NCBI GenBank assembly: GCA_900316795.1
Contig: ONEF01000001.1
Coordinates: forward strand, 1 to 64,000
Source of the DNA: an uncultured Bacteroidales bacterium
GTDB taxonomy: Bacteria; Bacteroidota; Bacteroidia; Bacteroidales; UBA932
Direction of reading: 5' to 3'
DNA: 64,000 nucleotides
The position numbers and the translations under genes are program-made. The notes under the pieces are model-generated. The model saw only the letters and a program-made list of their open reading frames with translations. It made no database searches and was not told where the DNA came from. Positions 16,374 to 25,906 of this stretch are shown in pieces; within the stretch, counting starts at the first letter, position 1, and the number at the start of each line of letters is the position of its first letter.

Positions 16374-18956
16374 ATGGCAGAAAAGAAAGACAACGGATTC
16401 TTGAAGAAGATACTTCCATACATTCTGGCAATTGCAGCGTTCATTGTTTTGGGCTATGCATACGCTCCATATACCCTTAGCGGCAAGGTTGTAAACCAGA
16501 GCGACATTTCCAGTTGGAAGGGTATGAGCCGTGAAATTGTGGAATGGAACGAGGCCCATCCGGACAATCCTACCTATTGGACCAATTCCATGTTCTCCGG
16601 TATGCCGGCTACCACCATTTCCGTAATCTATCACGGAGATGTGACAAAGTATCTTTATGATGTTTTGTTTATCGGGCAGAGACCGGCAAGTTATCTGATC
16701 ATCTGTATGGTTGGGGCGTTTCTGATGTTTCTGGCTTTCGGATGCAATATCTGGCTCGCGATTTTAGGGGCGGTTGCTGTTGCTTTCTGTTCTTATAACA
16801 TGCAGATCATACAGGTTGGGCACAACACCAAGATGGTGGCTATAGCATTCATGCCTTGGGTGATTGCCGCTTTGGTTTATGCATACAGGAAGAACTGGCT
16901 TCTTGGCGCCGCGCTGTTTGGTCTGGCCCTCAGCTTTCAGATAAAGGCCAATCATCCGCAGATTACATACTACCTGGCTCTGATTGTCATAGGTTTTGCG
17001 ATTTGGCAGTTCTGCAAGGCTATAAAGGAAAAAGCCTTCGGAAAATTCTTAAAGACATCCGTTGCCGTTCTGGTTGCCGGATTGCTTGGGGCGGCAGCAA
17101 ACATCAACCATCTGTGGCCCACATACGAATACGGACAACATACAATGAGAGGCGGTACAGAGCTGTCTGAGGGGGCGGACAATATGGCGGACAAGGCCCG
17201 CAGCGGACTTGATCTTGAATATGCCACCCAATGGTCATACGGAATAGAGGAAACTCCAAACCTTTTCATCCCCAACTTCAACGGAGGGGCTTCTTCCGGA
17301 GCATTGTCCACATCTTCCCAGACCTACAAGCTCCTTACCCAAAAGTTCAACTACCCTCCGATGCAGGCAGCGCAGGCTGTGCAGAACCTCCCGCTTTACT
17401 GGGGTCCACAATCCTTTACTGCCGGCCCTATGTACATGGGGGCTGTTTTCATTTTCCTTTTTGTCCTCGGGCTGTTTGTGGTTAAAGGCGGTCTGAAATG
17501 GTGGCTGGTGGGGGTAAGCGCCCTGGCTGTAATCCTCTCCTGGGGATACCACTTCATGGCACCTACGGAATTCTTCTTCAACTATATGCCTATGTACAAC
17601 AAGTTCCGTACGGTTTCAATGATTCTGGTTATCCTCCAAGTTACAGTTCCGGTGCTTGGAATCCTGGCTTTGGACAAGACGCTGAAATCGGTTGAAAACG
17701 GCACAAAGGAAGAGAAGAAAAAATTGCAGAAATCCATTTTGTGGTCAACTGTAATATGCGGCGGTTTCGCCCTGCTTTTTGCCCTTGTTCCTACCCTGGC
17801 CGGAAACTTCTCCTCTCCATACGACTCCCAGCTTCCTAAGGAAATTGCCGGAGCCATATCTCAGGACAGGATAGGCCTGTTGAGGTCTGACGCTTTCAGG
17901 AGCTTGTTCTTCGTGCTTGTCTCCGCCCTTATGATTTATCTCACCATTGCAAAGAAACTGAAAAGAGGTTGGTTTTACGGAGCGATGATTGCTCTTGTCC
18001 TGATAGACATGTGGGCCATAGACAAACGCTACCTGTCCGGAAAGGATTTCGTCACAAACCAGGAGTTCACTTCCGTCCTCAACAAGAGAGCTGTCGATGA
18101 CTACATACTGGAGAACGACAAGGATCCGGATTACAGGGTGCTTGACCTTACGGTCGATCCGTTCAACAACGCATACATTAGCTATCACCACAAGACAGTA
18201 GGAGGTTATTCCCCGGCCAAACTCCAGAGATACCAGGATCTAATAGACAGATATATCAGGAAAGAGATTTCTGACCTGGGAAGCGAGCTTCAGGGAGTTT
18301 CAACATACGACGAAGCCGCAACGGCAATAGGCTACCATCCTGTACTCAGCATGCTCAATACGCGTTACTTCATCATAAGCCCTGAGACCGCACCGCTTGC
18401 AAACCCTTATGCACAAGGCAACTGCTGGTTTGCTTCAAACATCGTTGAAGCAGAAAACGCAAATGATGAAATAGCAAAGCTTGGCACGATAGACCCAAGA
18501 AAACAAGCTGTTGTAAGCAAAGATTTCATCGCTGAGAATCAGGGGCTCAAGGAGATAAAAAGGGGTAGCGGGGCACAGCAGGATTCATTGACGGCAACAA
18601 GCGTGGCAAACGATTTCGCTTCCATATCATTGACGAGTTACGCACCAAACTCCCTCACCTACCGCTACAGTTCAGAGACTCCGCAAGCCGCAATATTCTC
18701 AGAGGTTTACTATCCTGGATGGAAAGCTGTTTTCAAGACAGCGAATGGAAAGGAAACAGAGCTGAAAATCTACCGCGCCAACTGGATACTCAGAGGCCTG
18801 CTGCTTCCTGCCGGAAACGGAGAGATAACTTTCACCTTCCAGCCGGAAAGTTTCATCAAGGGAGAAAGATACTCAGCGATAGCTTCCATTGCACTTGTCA
18901 TACTGCTGGTTGCAGCTGTATTCTTTTCTGCAAGGAAGAAAAAAGAGGCTGAATAG
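16374..18956 (+). CDS. YfhO-family polytopic membrane protein
   Basis: An 860-residue inner-membrane protein. About a dozen hydrophobic segments run from residue 14 to about 530, followed by a large soluble C-terminal region and one last helix (about 830-852, IALVILLVAAVFF). The sequence fits the bacterial YfhO family (PF09586), implicated in Gram-positive bacteria in glycosylating lipoteichoic acid. In Bacteroidetes the acceptor is unknown. Motifs such as FSGMPATT, GHNTKMVAIAFMPW and GGYSPAKLQRYQDL are typical of the family. The start is MAEKKDNG at 16374. An in-frame TTG 24 bp upstream is less likely. It follows the glycosyltransferase gene and is convergent with the symporter gene. Confidence 0.85.
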   Translation: MAEKKDNGFLKKILPYILAIAAFIVLGYAYAPYTLSGKVVNQSDISSWKGMSREIVEWNEAHPDNPTYWTNSMFSGMPATTISVIYHGDVTKYLYDVLFIGQRPASYLIICMVGAFLMFLAFGCNIWLAILGAVAVAFCSYNMQIIQVGHNTKMVAIAFMPWVIAALVYAYRKNWLLGAALFGLALSFQIKANHPQITYYLALIVIGFAIWQFCKAIKEKAFGKFLKTSVAVLVAGLLGAAANINHLWPTYEYGQHTMRGGTELSEGADNMADKARSGLDLEYATQWSYGIEETPNLFIPNFNGGASSGALSTSSQTYKLLTQKFNYPPMQAAQAVQNLPLYWGPQSFTAGPMYMGAVFIFLFVLGLFVVKGGLKWWLVGVSALAVILSWGYHFMAPTEFFFNYMPMYNKFRTVSMILVILQVTVPVLGILALDKTLKSVENGTKEEKKKLQKSILWSTVICGGFALLFALVPTLAGNFSSPYDSQLPKEIAGAISQDRIGLLRSDAFRSLFFVLVSALMIYLTIAKKLKRGWFYGAMIALVLIDMWAIDKRYLSGKDFVTNQEFTSVLNKRAVDDYILENDKDPDYRVLDLTVDPFNNAYISYHHKTVGGYSPAKLQRYQDLIDRYIRKEISDLGSELQGVSTYDEAATAIGYHPVLSMLNTRYFIISPETAPLANPYAQGNCWFASNIVEAENANDEIAKLGTIDPRKQAVVSKDFIAENQGLKEIKRGSGAQQDSLTATSVANDFASISLTSYAPNSLTYRYSSETPQAAIFSEVYYPGWKAVFKTANGKETELKIYRANWILRGLLLPAGNGEITFTFQPESFIKGERYSAIASIALVILLVAAVFFSARKKKEAE

Positions 18957-18962
18957 TGAGTT

Positions 18963-20312
18963 CTAATTCCCTATCAAGGAGTTGACTATAATTGTAGCCA
19001 CTACCAGAGGGGCTATGTATCTTACAAATACCCGGAGGGATTTAAGTATCCACTTCGGGATTTTGTATTTTCCGCCGCTGGTCAGCTCGTCATAGAAGTC
19101 TTCTTTCTTTATCTTCCATCCGGCAAATATGGCAGCAAGCAACGCTCCGATTGTCAGGAATAGATTGGAGGATATGTAGTCGAAGAAATCAAAGAATGTC
19201 TTTCCGAAAAGCTTCACGTTTGCCAGCAAGCCGAAGCTCAATGCGCATAAGACTGCAAACAGGAGCACGATGAAGAAAGATGTTATGACAGCCTTCAGGC
19301 GGCTGGTCCGGAACTCCTCTTTCATGAACGCCACTACCGGTTCAGTTATGGATATGGATGAAGAAAGAGCTGCTGCAAAGAGTATGAAATAGAACAGGAT
19401 GGAGATGATCTTGCCCATCGGCATGTTTGCAAATACATAAGGCAGGGAAACAAAGGCAAGTCCAGCTCCTTCACTTGGGCTCATTCCTGCGGAAAAAACT
19501 GCCGGAAGGATGGCAATTCCTGCAATTATGGCGAACGCGGTATCTGAAAGTGTCGTTATTGTCGTGGTCTTCAGAAGATTGGTCTCTTTCCTTGTGTAGG
19601 AAGCGTAGGTTATGATGGACCCGCATCCGATGCTAAGGCTCAGGAATCCCTGGCCGAGCGCATTGAGCGCGGTATCAAAATTGACCTTGGAAAAGTCCGG
19701 CTTGAACAAAAAGTCCAGACCCTGTTTTGCTCCCGGAAGGGTAAGCGAATAGACGGCAATCAAAACTATCAGCACAGCCAGCATGCTCATAAGATATTTG
19801 TTGGTGCGCTCTATTCCTTTCCTCACTCCGGCAAGAATCACAATCCCGTTGATTACCAGAAACAAAACCGTAAAGGAAAGTATCTCGCCAGTGGATGAAA
19901 CCATGTTGTTGAACTCTGCGGCAAAGTCTGTCTGCGAAGTGAACACCATCCTCAGCGATTTTACGAAATAGTCTATGGTCCAGCCTCCTACAACCACGTA
20001 GAATGAAAGCAGGGTGATGCAGGTAAGCACAGCCAGTGCTCCCGTGTGCTTCCATCCGCTGCCAGAGGAAAGTTTCTTGAAAGCCCCGAAAACATTGGCC
20101 TGGCTTCTTCTTCCGATCACAAACTCTCCAACCATGATAGGCATGCAGAGGAACACGATGCACACAAGGTAGATGATGATGAATGCGGCGCCACCGTTGG
20201 TCCCCACAAGATACGGGAACCTCCAGAGATTGCCCAAACCGATGGCGGAACCGATCAGAGCCAAAATCACTCCAAGGGAACTTTTGAAAGAATCTCTTTC
20301 TTTTGCAGACAT
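18963..20312 (-). CDS. Neurotransmitter:sodium symporter family transporter
   Basis: A 449-residue LeuT-fold transporter. Helix 1 has the unwound signature IGLGNLWRFPYLVG near residues 22-35, with the Gly and Asn that coordinate Na+. YVVVGGWTIDYF marks helix 3 and LSLSIGCGSIITYASYT the helix 6 region that binds substrate. Eleven to twelve hydrophobic segments are visible. Bacterial members take up amino acids or related amines with Na+; the substrate cannot be named. A promoter box ends 4 nt before the ATG. The stop lies 6 bp from the convergent YfhO-family stop. Confidence 0.9.
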   Translation of the reverse strand: MSAKERDSFKSSLGVILALIGSAIGLGNLWRFPYLVGTNGGAAFIIIYLVCIVFLCMPIMVGEFVIGRRSQANVFGAFKKLSSGSGWKHTGALAVLTCITLLSFYVVVGGWTIDYFVKSLRMVFTSQTDFAAEFNNMVSSTGEILSFTVLFLVINGIVILAGVRKGIERTNKYLMSMLAVLIVLIAVYSLTLPGAKQGLDFLFKPDFSKVNFDTALNALGQGFLSLSIGCGSIITYASYTRKETNLLKTTTITTLSDTAFAIIAGIAILPAVFSAGMSPSEGAGLAFVSLPYVFANMPMGKIISILFYFILFAAALSSSISITEPVVAFMKEEFRTSRLKAVITSFFIVLLFAVLCALSFGLLANVKLFGKTFFDFFDYISSNLFLTIGALLAAIFAGWKIKKEDFYDELTSGGKYKIPKWILKSLRVFVRYIAPLVVATIIVNSLIGN

Positions 20313-20316
20313 AGTA

Positions 20317-20324
20317 CAAAACTA
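20317..20324 (-). promoter_or_regulatory. Promoter -7 box for symporter gene
   Basis: On the minus strand this reads TAGTTTTG, an exact TAnnTTTG, ending 4 nt before the ATG. Confidence 0.45.
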
Positions 20325-20332
20325 TTAGGGCC

Positions 20333-20357
20333 CGCCAGAGCAATTTACACTCTGGCG
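20333..20357. terminator. Inverted repeat between folA and symporter gene
   Basis: CGCCAGAG and CTCTGGCG form an 8-bp stem with a 9-base loop just after the folA stop (minus strand). A T-run is lacking, so it may be a weak terminator or an mRNA-end stabiliser. Confidence 0.4.
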
Positions 20358-20372
20358 CGGCAAAAGTTAACC

Positions 20373-20915
20373 TTATTTACGTGGTTTCTTCCTCTTGCAG
20401 GTGATGAACTGATAGTCTATATCGTTTTCCTCATCGTGTTGCAGAGGAGATGTTTCTGCTGTTTCCCACTCGTCTTCCTTTATCTCCGGGAAGAATGTGT
20501 CTGCTTTTTCAGGAGTGGCGAAAATCCTGGTGATGTAAAGCCGGTCTGCAAACTTGAAAGCTGCATTGTAAACGCTGCCTCCGCCTATGACAAAGTACTC
20601 CTCTTTTCCCTTCCTCCTCAGCGATTTGAGCAGCACCTCCAAGTCCTCCACCTGTTCTATGCTGGTGTTTGAAGGGGTTCCGTCTTTCTTGAACTTCGGG
20701 GGCTGCGGAAGTTCAAGTCTTGAGCGCGAGACAACGATGTTCCTTCTGCCCGGCAGCGGCCTTCCTATGCTCTCGAAAGTCTTTCTTCCCATTATCACGG
20801 GATGACCGGTAGTGACAGCCTTGAAATACTTCAGGTCACCTGCTATGTGCCAAAGGAGCTGGTTGCCGTTTCCGATGGCGTTGTTCTCTGCTACCGCTGC
20901 TATAAGTGAAATCAT
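20373..20915 (-). CDS. folA: Dihydrofolate reductase
   Basis: A 180-residue NADPH-dependent enzyme reducing dihydrofolate to tetrahydrofolate. Recognised by ISLIAAVAENNAIG at the N-terminus, the substrate loop LLWHIAGDLKYFK with the catalytic acidic residue, the cofactor segment IMGRKTFESIGRPLPGRRN and VIGGGSVYNAAF. A short insert (residues 72-88, with KFKKDGTPSNTS) lengthens the central region against the usual 160 residues. It lies 17 bp downstream of thyA on the same strand, the common pairing because thymidylate synthase produces the dihydrofolate this enzyme recycles. Confidence 0.95.
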   Translation of the reverse strand: MISLIAAVAENNAIGNGNQLLWHIAGDLKYFKAVTTGHPVIMGRKTFESIGRPLPGRRNIVVSRSRLELPQPPKFKKDGTPSNTSIEQVEDLEVLLKSLRRKGKEEYFVIGGGSVYNAAFKFADRLYITRIFATPEKADTFFPEIKEDEWETAETSPLQHDEENDIDYQFITCKRKKPRK

Positions 20916-20932
20916 ATTGCTGAATATTATTG

Positions 20933-21727
20933 TCAGACGGCAACCGGTGCCTTTATCGCAGGATATGGATCATATCCCACTAATTCAAAATCTTCATAAT
21001 TGAAGGAGAAAATGTCTTTCTGGTCTCCGTGGATGATCATCTTAGGAAGCGGCCTCGGAGTGCGGGAAAGCTGCTCCTTAACCTGCTCAAAATGATTGAG
21101 GTAGATGTGAGTATCCCCAGTGGTGTGCACAAAATCGCCGAGGGAGAAACCGCACACTTTTGCAATCATCATCGTAAGTAGGGCGTAAGATGCAATGTTG
21201 AAAGGAACTCCAAGGAAAGTGTCCGCGCTTCTCTGGTAAAGCTGGCAGGAAAGCTTTCCGTCGGCAACATAGAACTGGAACAGGCTGTGGCAAGGCGGAA
21301 GGGCCATCTTGTCTATCTGGGCCACATTCCAGGAAGAGATAATGATGCGGCGGGAGTCAGGATTGGTCTTGAGCGTGTCCATCACGTTCTGGAGCTGGTC
21401 TATTGTCTGGCCGTTTCCGCAGTCCCATCTTCTCCACTGGGCTCCGTAAACAGGTCCAAGCTCGCCGTTCTCGTCCGCCCACTCATCCCAGATGCTCACA
21501 CCGTGGTCTTTCAGATACTTGATGTTGGTATCTCCGTTGATAAACCACAAAAGCTCGTATATGATTGATTTCAAATGGACTTTCTTTGTGGTAAGAAGCG
21601 GAAACCCGGCACTGAGGTCAAACCTCATCTGATGGCCAAAGATGCTTTTTGTGCCTACTCCGGTGCGGTCTTTCTTTACCACACCATCCTCCATTATCTT
21701 CCTGAGTAAATCCAAATATTGCTTCAT
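20933..21727 (-). CDS. thyA: Thymidylate synthase
   Basis: A 264-residue enzyme of the Escherichia coli type that methylates dUMP to dTMP with methylene-tetrahydrofolate. The catalytic Cys is residue 146 in [12 protein letters not shown]. Other landmarks are [52 protein letters not shown] and [10 protein letters not shown]. The start at MKQYLDLL is chosen; six upstream in-frame residues (MIKFVT) would lie across the promoter box. First gene of a thyA-folA pair. Confidence 0.97.
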   Translation of the reverse strand: MKQYLDLLRKIMEDGVVKKDRTGVGTKSIFGHQMRFDLSAGFPLLTTKKVHLKSIIYELLWFINGDTNIKYLKDHGVSIWDEWADENGELGPVYGAQWRRWDCGNGQTIDQLQNVMDTLKTNPDSRRIIISSWNVAQIDKMALPPCHSLFQFYVADGKLSCQLYQRSADTFLGVPFNIASYALLTMMIAKVCGFSLGDFVHTTGDTHIYLNHFEQVKEQLSRTPRPLPKMIIHGDQKDIFSFNYEDFELVGYDPYPAIKAPVAV

Positions 21728-21732
21728 AGTTA

Positions 21733-21740
21733 CAAATTTA
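21733..21740 (-). promoter_or_regulatory. Promoter -7 box for thyA
   Basis: On the minus strand this reads TAAATTTG, an exact TAnnTTTG, ending 5 nt before the ATG. It also rules out the longer start. Confidence 0.5.
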
Positions 21741-21791
21741 ATCAAAATGAGTCCTAATTGACATTTTGAGAAATAAAATGTACCTTTAAAA

Positions 21792-21824
21792 AAGAGGATG
21801 ACTGAAGTTCCCAGTCACCCTCTT
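21792..21824. terminator. Bidirectional Rho-independent terminator
   Basis: AAGAGG/CCTCTT and TGACTG/CAGTCA arms with one A-C mismatch enclose a 7-base loop. T-runs are present on both strands. It follows the small exported-protein gene on the minus strand and insulates thyA. Confidence 0.85.
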
Positions 21825-21926
21825 TTGTTTTTGAGCTATTATTTCATTAGTGCTAGAAAAAAGACAACAGCACAACGCACAATGTCAATATTTGAATATT
21901 TGCTTTCATTTTAAAAACATTCTTAA

Positions 21927-22475
21927 TCACCGAATTCTCTTCACGGAATCTTTTGGTACCTCTGTTAAATGCCTCTTTACAAAACTTATATCTGATAAGT
22001 AGTCTTCCCTTATATAGAAATAGTTGGCGGAATCATCCCTACCATCCCCTGATGGAGATTTAATAACTAAAAGACTGTCAGATAATTCTTTTATTTCTTC
22101 TGGTTTGTTTAATAGGTTAATACTATGGAGTGTACCTTTTGATAAATCTTCAGGTGATATATAGGCCCCAGAAAGGTTCTTAAAATCTTTCTGATTTAAG
22201 GATTTAACATGTTCGATTACCTCTTCCAAACTATTTTGTACAAATATTGATATCTTTTTAGTGCCATTTTTATCGAAGATCCATGTTATGGAAGCGTAGG
22301 CAGTGTCTTTAGAGTTAGTGATCAATAATGCAGTCCATTTATATTCAGTCAGGTTCTTGAGTAAAAATACTTTAGAGGGGGACTCTGCCGAATCTATAAT
22401 TCTTTTACTATTATTTTGCGCAAATGTAATAATGCAACATTGCAACAGAAAAAGAACAACTATAATTCTTTTCAT
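21927..22475 (-). CDS. Small exported protein of unknown function
   Basis: A 182-residue protein starting MKRIIVVLFLLQCC with a Sec signal peptide that ends near ITFAQ. An alternative ATG at 22508 would overlap the upstream gene and precede the signal peptide, so it is not used. The mature part has FLLKNLTEYKWTALLITN and a C-terminal basic tail; no known family is recognised. It is the last gene of an operon after the Cys-rich lipoprotein gene (13-bp gap) and is followed by a strong terminator. Location is periplasm or outside the cell. Function may be tied to the lipoprotein peptidase, for example as substrate, inhibitor or partner. Confidence 0.65.
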   Translation of the reverse strand: MKRIIVVLFLLQCCIITFAQNNSKRIIDSAESPSKVFLLKNLTEYKWTALLITNSKDTAYASITWIFDKNGTKKISIFVQNSLEEVIEHVKSLNQKDFKNLSGAYISPEDLSKGTLHSINLLNKPEEIKELSDSLLVIKSPSGDGRDDSANYFYIREDYLSDISFVKRHLTEVPKDSVKRIR

Positions 22476-22488
22476 TACGTGATACATG

Positions 22489-24060
22489 CTATTTACCATC
22501 TTTGGCACCAGTTATTGCAATTGATTTGTCTATATCTATATAATAGGTTCCTTCTGTCAAATATCCATAAGTAGGGTCATAAACAATTTGTGTCCCATCT
22601 GCCTCATAACCAACAACTACAAGAGCATGTAATGATTCTCCATCATCGTTGTAAAATAAAATAAAATTATGAGAATCAATGCAGTTTATCATATTACCAT
22701 CATAGGCTGTGGTATAAAACAAATAGTTTACAAAGCCTATAAAATGCTGAGGATTAAAGCCAATGGTAATTGAATTTATGAGCTCTTCTGATGAAGTATG
22801 GCCAATTTGAAATAAATATTCGGTATATCTAGAAGCGATTTTACCATCATTTGAAATTGAATTTCCGCAATTATTTAAGATATATCGAATAGCATTGTAA
22901 AGGCATGTACTGTTTGTGATTTGACTTTGAAACTCAGTAATTAAATTATTAATGACCAATACATCACCGTTCTTTCTAACGTATTTGATGCCACCATCTG
23001 GTTCCCCGTTATTTCCATAATTTCCATTACCAGATCCTCCTCCAGTACCTCCTTCATGATAACAGTTACAGTGTTCCCAAAGAAAACCACATACCGGACA
23101 ACACTCATCTTCGTCTGGGTCTGGGTATGGATCTATGTTAGGGTCAGGATTATTATTTCCGCATATACAATTTGCCTCTAACTTTCCACAAACACTACAG
23201 AAGAAATACAATTCTCCTCCGCCTATTTCTTCAGCTGGGAGCCCACACTTTGAGCAGACCAAACGGTCTGAACCATTGATGGTACCAAGAACCCATGTGG
23301 TTGTCTGATGGCATGTATAGCAATAGGCCATATCATCTTCTCCTGTGCTGTTGCCACCATCACCTCCCTTGGTCATTGGCTTAGAGCCTCTGAATATAAA
23401 CCCGACAGAACCTTTGTTGCTTTTGGAGTTTATATGGTCATGGATATCGTCGTCTTTTGAAATATGCATCTTGAATCTTCGGCCATTAACATAGTAATAT
23501 GCCAGTTGTGCTTCACCTGATTCAGATGAAACAATAAAAAGACCATTGAAATGTCTTCTGCTTCCAGTGTAGAGATATGGCTTCTCTGATGATGTCCTAT
23601 TGCCACTGTCACCTATAGATGTGGTTATAAATCTTTTGACAGTGCCGTCATGTCTCTTTTCTACGACCAAATATGATTTCACTGTCTCATCTTTATGATA
23701 ATAGGTGCGGTATCTTCCAATGCTCAAGTTTAACTTTGCCTTAAGATTACCCGGTAATGTAATTGGAATCATATAAGCAACACCCGCTTCTTTTTGACCG
23801 AATGATGCATTATCCCAGTCTGGAACGATATTTTCCCAATCTGTTTCGCCTTCAGACTTGGTTCTTGCCTTGTTTAAATTCTGAGATTGAAGAAAGCTGA
23901 CAAGTTTCAAATCTGCAGCATTGTTCTCAAAGTTAGCCCTAGCCTGTTCTAAGGTAAAGGAATCCTCTTCATTTCTTTCAAGTAACGAGTTCTCGACTGT
24001 GCAAGAACTCACAAATAGAATGCACAGAATTGCGCATACTTTTAAATAAATCTTTTTCAT
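22489..24060 (-). CDS. Cys-rich lipoprotein with papain-like domain
   Basis: A 523-residue lipoprotein (lipobox VSSC, Cys20). Three parts are visible. Residues 30-230 form an unassigned domain ending in SVGFIFRGSKP. Residues about 245-350 hold paired-Cys modules: CYTC with CSKCG, CSVCGKLEANCICG, and CCPVCGFLWEHCNCYH. These look like zinc ribbons but sit in an exported protein, and are joined by Pro/Asp- and Gly/Asn-rich linkers. Residues 370-523 look like a papain-fold (C39-like) peptidase: nucleophile in NSTCLYNAIRYIL, His in SLHALVVVGYE, Asp in IVYDPTYG. The start overlaps the upstream membrane-protein stop by ATGA, so the two are translationally coupled. Peptidase activity is inferred from the ordered Cys-His-Asp only. 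Confidence 0.6.
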   Translation of the reverse strand: MKKIYLKVCAILCILFVSSCTVENSLLERNEEDSFTLEQARANFENNAADLKLVSFLQSQNLNKARTKSEGETDWENIVPDWDNASFGQKEAGVAYMIPITLPGNLKAKLNLSIGRYRTYYHKDETVKSYLVVEKRHDGTVKRFITTSIGDSGNRTSSEKPYLYTGSRRHFNGLFIVSSESGEAQLAYYYVNGRRFKMHISKDDDIHDHINSKSNKGSVGFIFRGSKPMTKGGDGGNSTGEDDMAYCYTCHQTTTWVLGTINGSDRLVCSKCGLPAEEIGGGELYFFCSVCGKLEANCICGNNNPDPNIDPYPDPDEDECCPVCGFLWEHCNCYHEGGTGGGSGNGNYGNNGEPDGGIKYVRKNGDVLVINNLITEFQSQITNSTCLYNAIRYILNNCGNSISNDGKIASRYTEYLFQIGHTSSEELINSITIGFNPQHFIGFVNYLFYTTAYDGNMINCIDSHNFILFYNDDGESLHALVVVGYEADGTQIVYDPTYGYLTEGTYYIDIDKSIAITGAKDGK

Positions 24061-25814
24061 AAATTCGAATAGTTTAACTTGTTAATAAAATGTTTTGCCT
24101 GGTTCTTAGAACGGACTACCAATGAGCCCGTTATTTTATATCTGTTGTTCAAGATTCTTTCTGCTGTCAGTTTGGCTCCGGATATATCATTGTTTTCTAT
24201 CTGCAGATTGAAAAGCTTGATCAGTGGAGTTATCATTCCAGGGACCATGTAAAAAGCTTCCTTGTATGCAAGGCAAGCATTGGCATAATTGCCTGATTGG
24301 GCATATAAGTCACCGAGGTCGCAAATCATGTCTGATGTGGCTATGGTGTTCTCTGAAATGCGGTTAATAACGGTTATGCTCTCTTGTGGTGCACCGTGAA
24401 GAAAAATTTGTTTAGAGAGGATTAGTGCAAAGCTGATGTCTTCTTCTATAATAGATTTGTATTTGTTGTCGATACAAGAATATGATAGGTCATTTTTCAT
24501 AAAAGCTCTAAGGTTTGATTGAGCTAGTTTAATATCCCTTACACTAAAGAAACTGAGCAAAAGAGAGCCTATTGATAGTGTGGTTATAATAACGGGATTC
24601 CACCAGCCTCTGCGTGTCTTTTCGTCATCGTCAGTTTCCTCAGCCTCTGAAAATCTTGAACCCAATAGAATGGGCAGCATACAAAAAATCGGGCCAATGT
24701 CTGATGTATAGAGGAAACAAGAAACAACGACCAATGAGATTAAAGCCAATTGCAAAATCAAATGTCGTTGGCGTTTGAGCCATATAATCATCGCCGAACA
24801 AATTAGAAACAAACCAACTACGCCCTCTTCATATAAAATATGTAGGGGTTCATTGAATGACTGGTAGTTATTGTCAGCAGTTGCCCAATATTTAGAATCA
24901 GGGTGACTTCTAAAATAGTCTGCTTGAAGGTGCATATAATCCCGGGCAAGTGATAAAGTGCCCTTTCCAAAGAAAGGATTCTTAGTGTATTCTCTTGACG
25001 CTACCTTCCAGATTAAAAGCCTCGAATCAGCAGACTTGGGTCTGATGTAATATAAAAGGAATGAAGAGAGAATAGCCGCTGAAGCTAAAAGAATAAAAAG
25101 AGTCTTTCTGGTTTTTGTTGAATAGGTCTTGTTTGTACAGAAATACAATAGAAAAGAGATAATGACAGCCGCAATGGCTCCCCTGGAGGTAATGAGAAGT
25201 ATGAAAACAACTATAAGTGCGGCAGAGGTGCGGAATAACCATTTGGCCATTTTAGATGTCTGGCTATCTGCTAATACAAGAGGCACTGGAAAAAGAACAG
25301 CGAGGAAAACAGCCAAATGTCCTGGATTTGAAAACTGCGCAGTGGCACTGAATGGATTAAAGAAGACCTCTGAATGCAGAAGCTTCTGTACGAGAAAGAT
25401 AAAACACTGAATTAAAGCCGAGAAAACAAGGCTATATAATATAACATTCAGAATACGATTATTGTTTGATAAACATCGTATTGTCAGATATATACTGAAG
25501 AATGTCGTCCACTTAATTAAAACAGCACCGTTTATTTCTTTGCCATTAAAAATAGTATTGAGAGCGGCAAAAAGAAAATAACAGCAAAGAAGAACATCAA
25601 TAACATCTATCTTAAAAACTGTTTTCCTCGGAAACAAGAATGATTGAATCCATATAAAGAGAATCGTTAGCACAGGAACTGTTAATGACAACGTTGAAAA
25701 GAAGCTATGCGTATTCATACCTGTGCTTTTTGACCAAAGCATAGGCAATAAACAAATTCCAGCACCAATGATTGCTGCTACAGGAATTTGGGATATACTC
25801 GATGGACTCCTCAT
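24057..25814 (-). CDS. O-antigen ligase/Wzy_C-like membrane protein with repeat tail
   Basis: A 585-residue inner-membrane protein with about a dozen hydrophobic segments between residues 10 and 430. Between late helices lies a periplasmic loop (around residues 270-340, with LARDYMHLQADYFRSHPDSK and NEPLHILYEEGVVGLFLI), as in the Wzy_C superfamily of O-antigen ligases, polymerases and PglL-type O-oligosaccharyltransferases. The last 120 residues resemble tetratricopeptide repeats (GDLYAQSGNYANACLAYKEA). The ATG at 25814 is used; an in-frame TTG at 25829 would fall within the promoter box. It leads a three-gene operon with the Cys-rich lipoprotein. The glycan and acceptor are unknown. Confidence 0.75.
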   Translation of the reverse strand: MRSPSSISQIPVAAIIGAGICLLPMLWSKSTGMNTHSFFSTLSLTVPVLTILFIWIQSFLFPRKTVFKIDVIDVLLCCYFLFAALNTIFNGKEINGAVLIKWTTFFSIYLTIRCLSNNNRILNVILYSLVFSALIQCFIFLVQKLLHSEVFFNPFSATAQFSNPGHLAVFLAVLFPVPLVLADSQTSKMAKWLFRTSAALIVVFILLITSRGAIAAVIISFLLYFCTNKTYSTKTRKTLFILLASAAILSSFLLYYIRPKSADSRLLIWKVASREYTKNPFFGKGTLSLARDYMHLQADYFRSHPDSKYWATADNNYQSFNEPLHILYEEGVVGLFLICSAMIIWLKRQRHLILQLALISLVVVSCFLYTSDIGPIFCMLPILLGSRFSEAEETDDDEKTRRGWWNPVIITTLSIGSLLLSFFSVRDIKLAQSNLRAFMKNDLSYSCIDNKYKSIIEEDISFALILSKQIFLHGAPQESITVINRISENTIATSDMICDLGDLYAQSGNYANACLAYKEAFYMVPGMITPLIKLFNLQIENNDISGAKLTAERILNNRYKITGSLVVRSKNQAKHFINKLNYSNL

Positions 25815-25826
25815 AATATAGTCCGG

Positions 25827-25834
25827 CAAATATA
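25827..25834 (-). promoter_or_regulatory. Promoter -7 box for Wzy_C-like operon
   Basis: On the minus strand this reads TATATTTG, an exact TAnnTTTG, 12 nt before the ATG and preceded by very AT-rich DNA (25840-25906). Confidence 0.5.
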
Positions 25835-25906
25835 TTGATAAATTTTTATTTTTAATTAATTAAATGATTTATTTTTTTTATTAATAAAAATTTGAGGTTT
25901 TTATTT

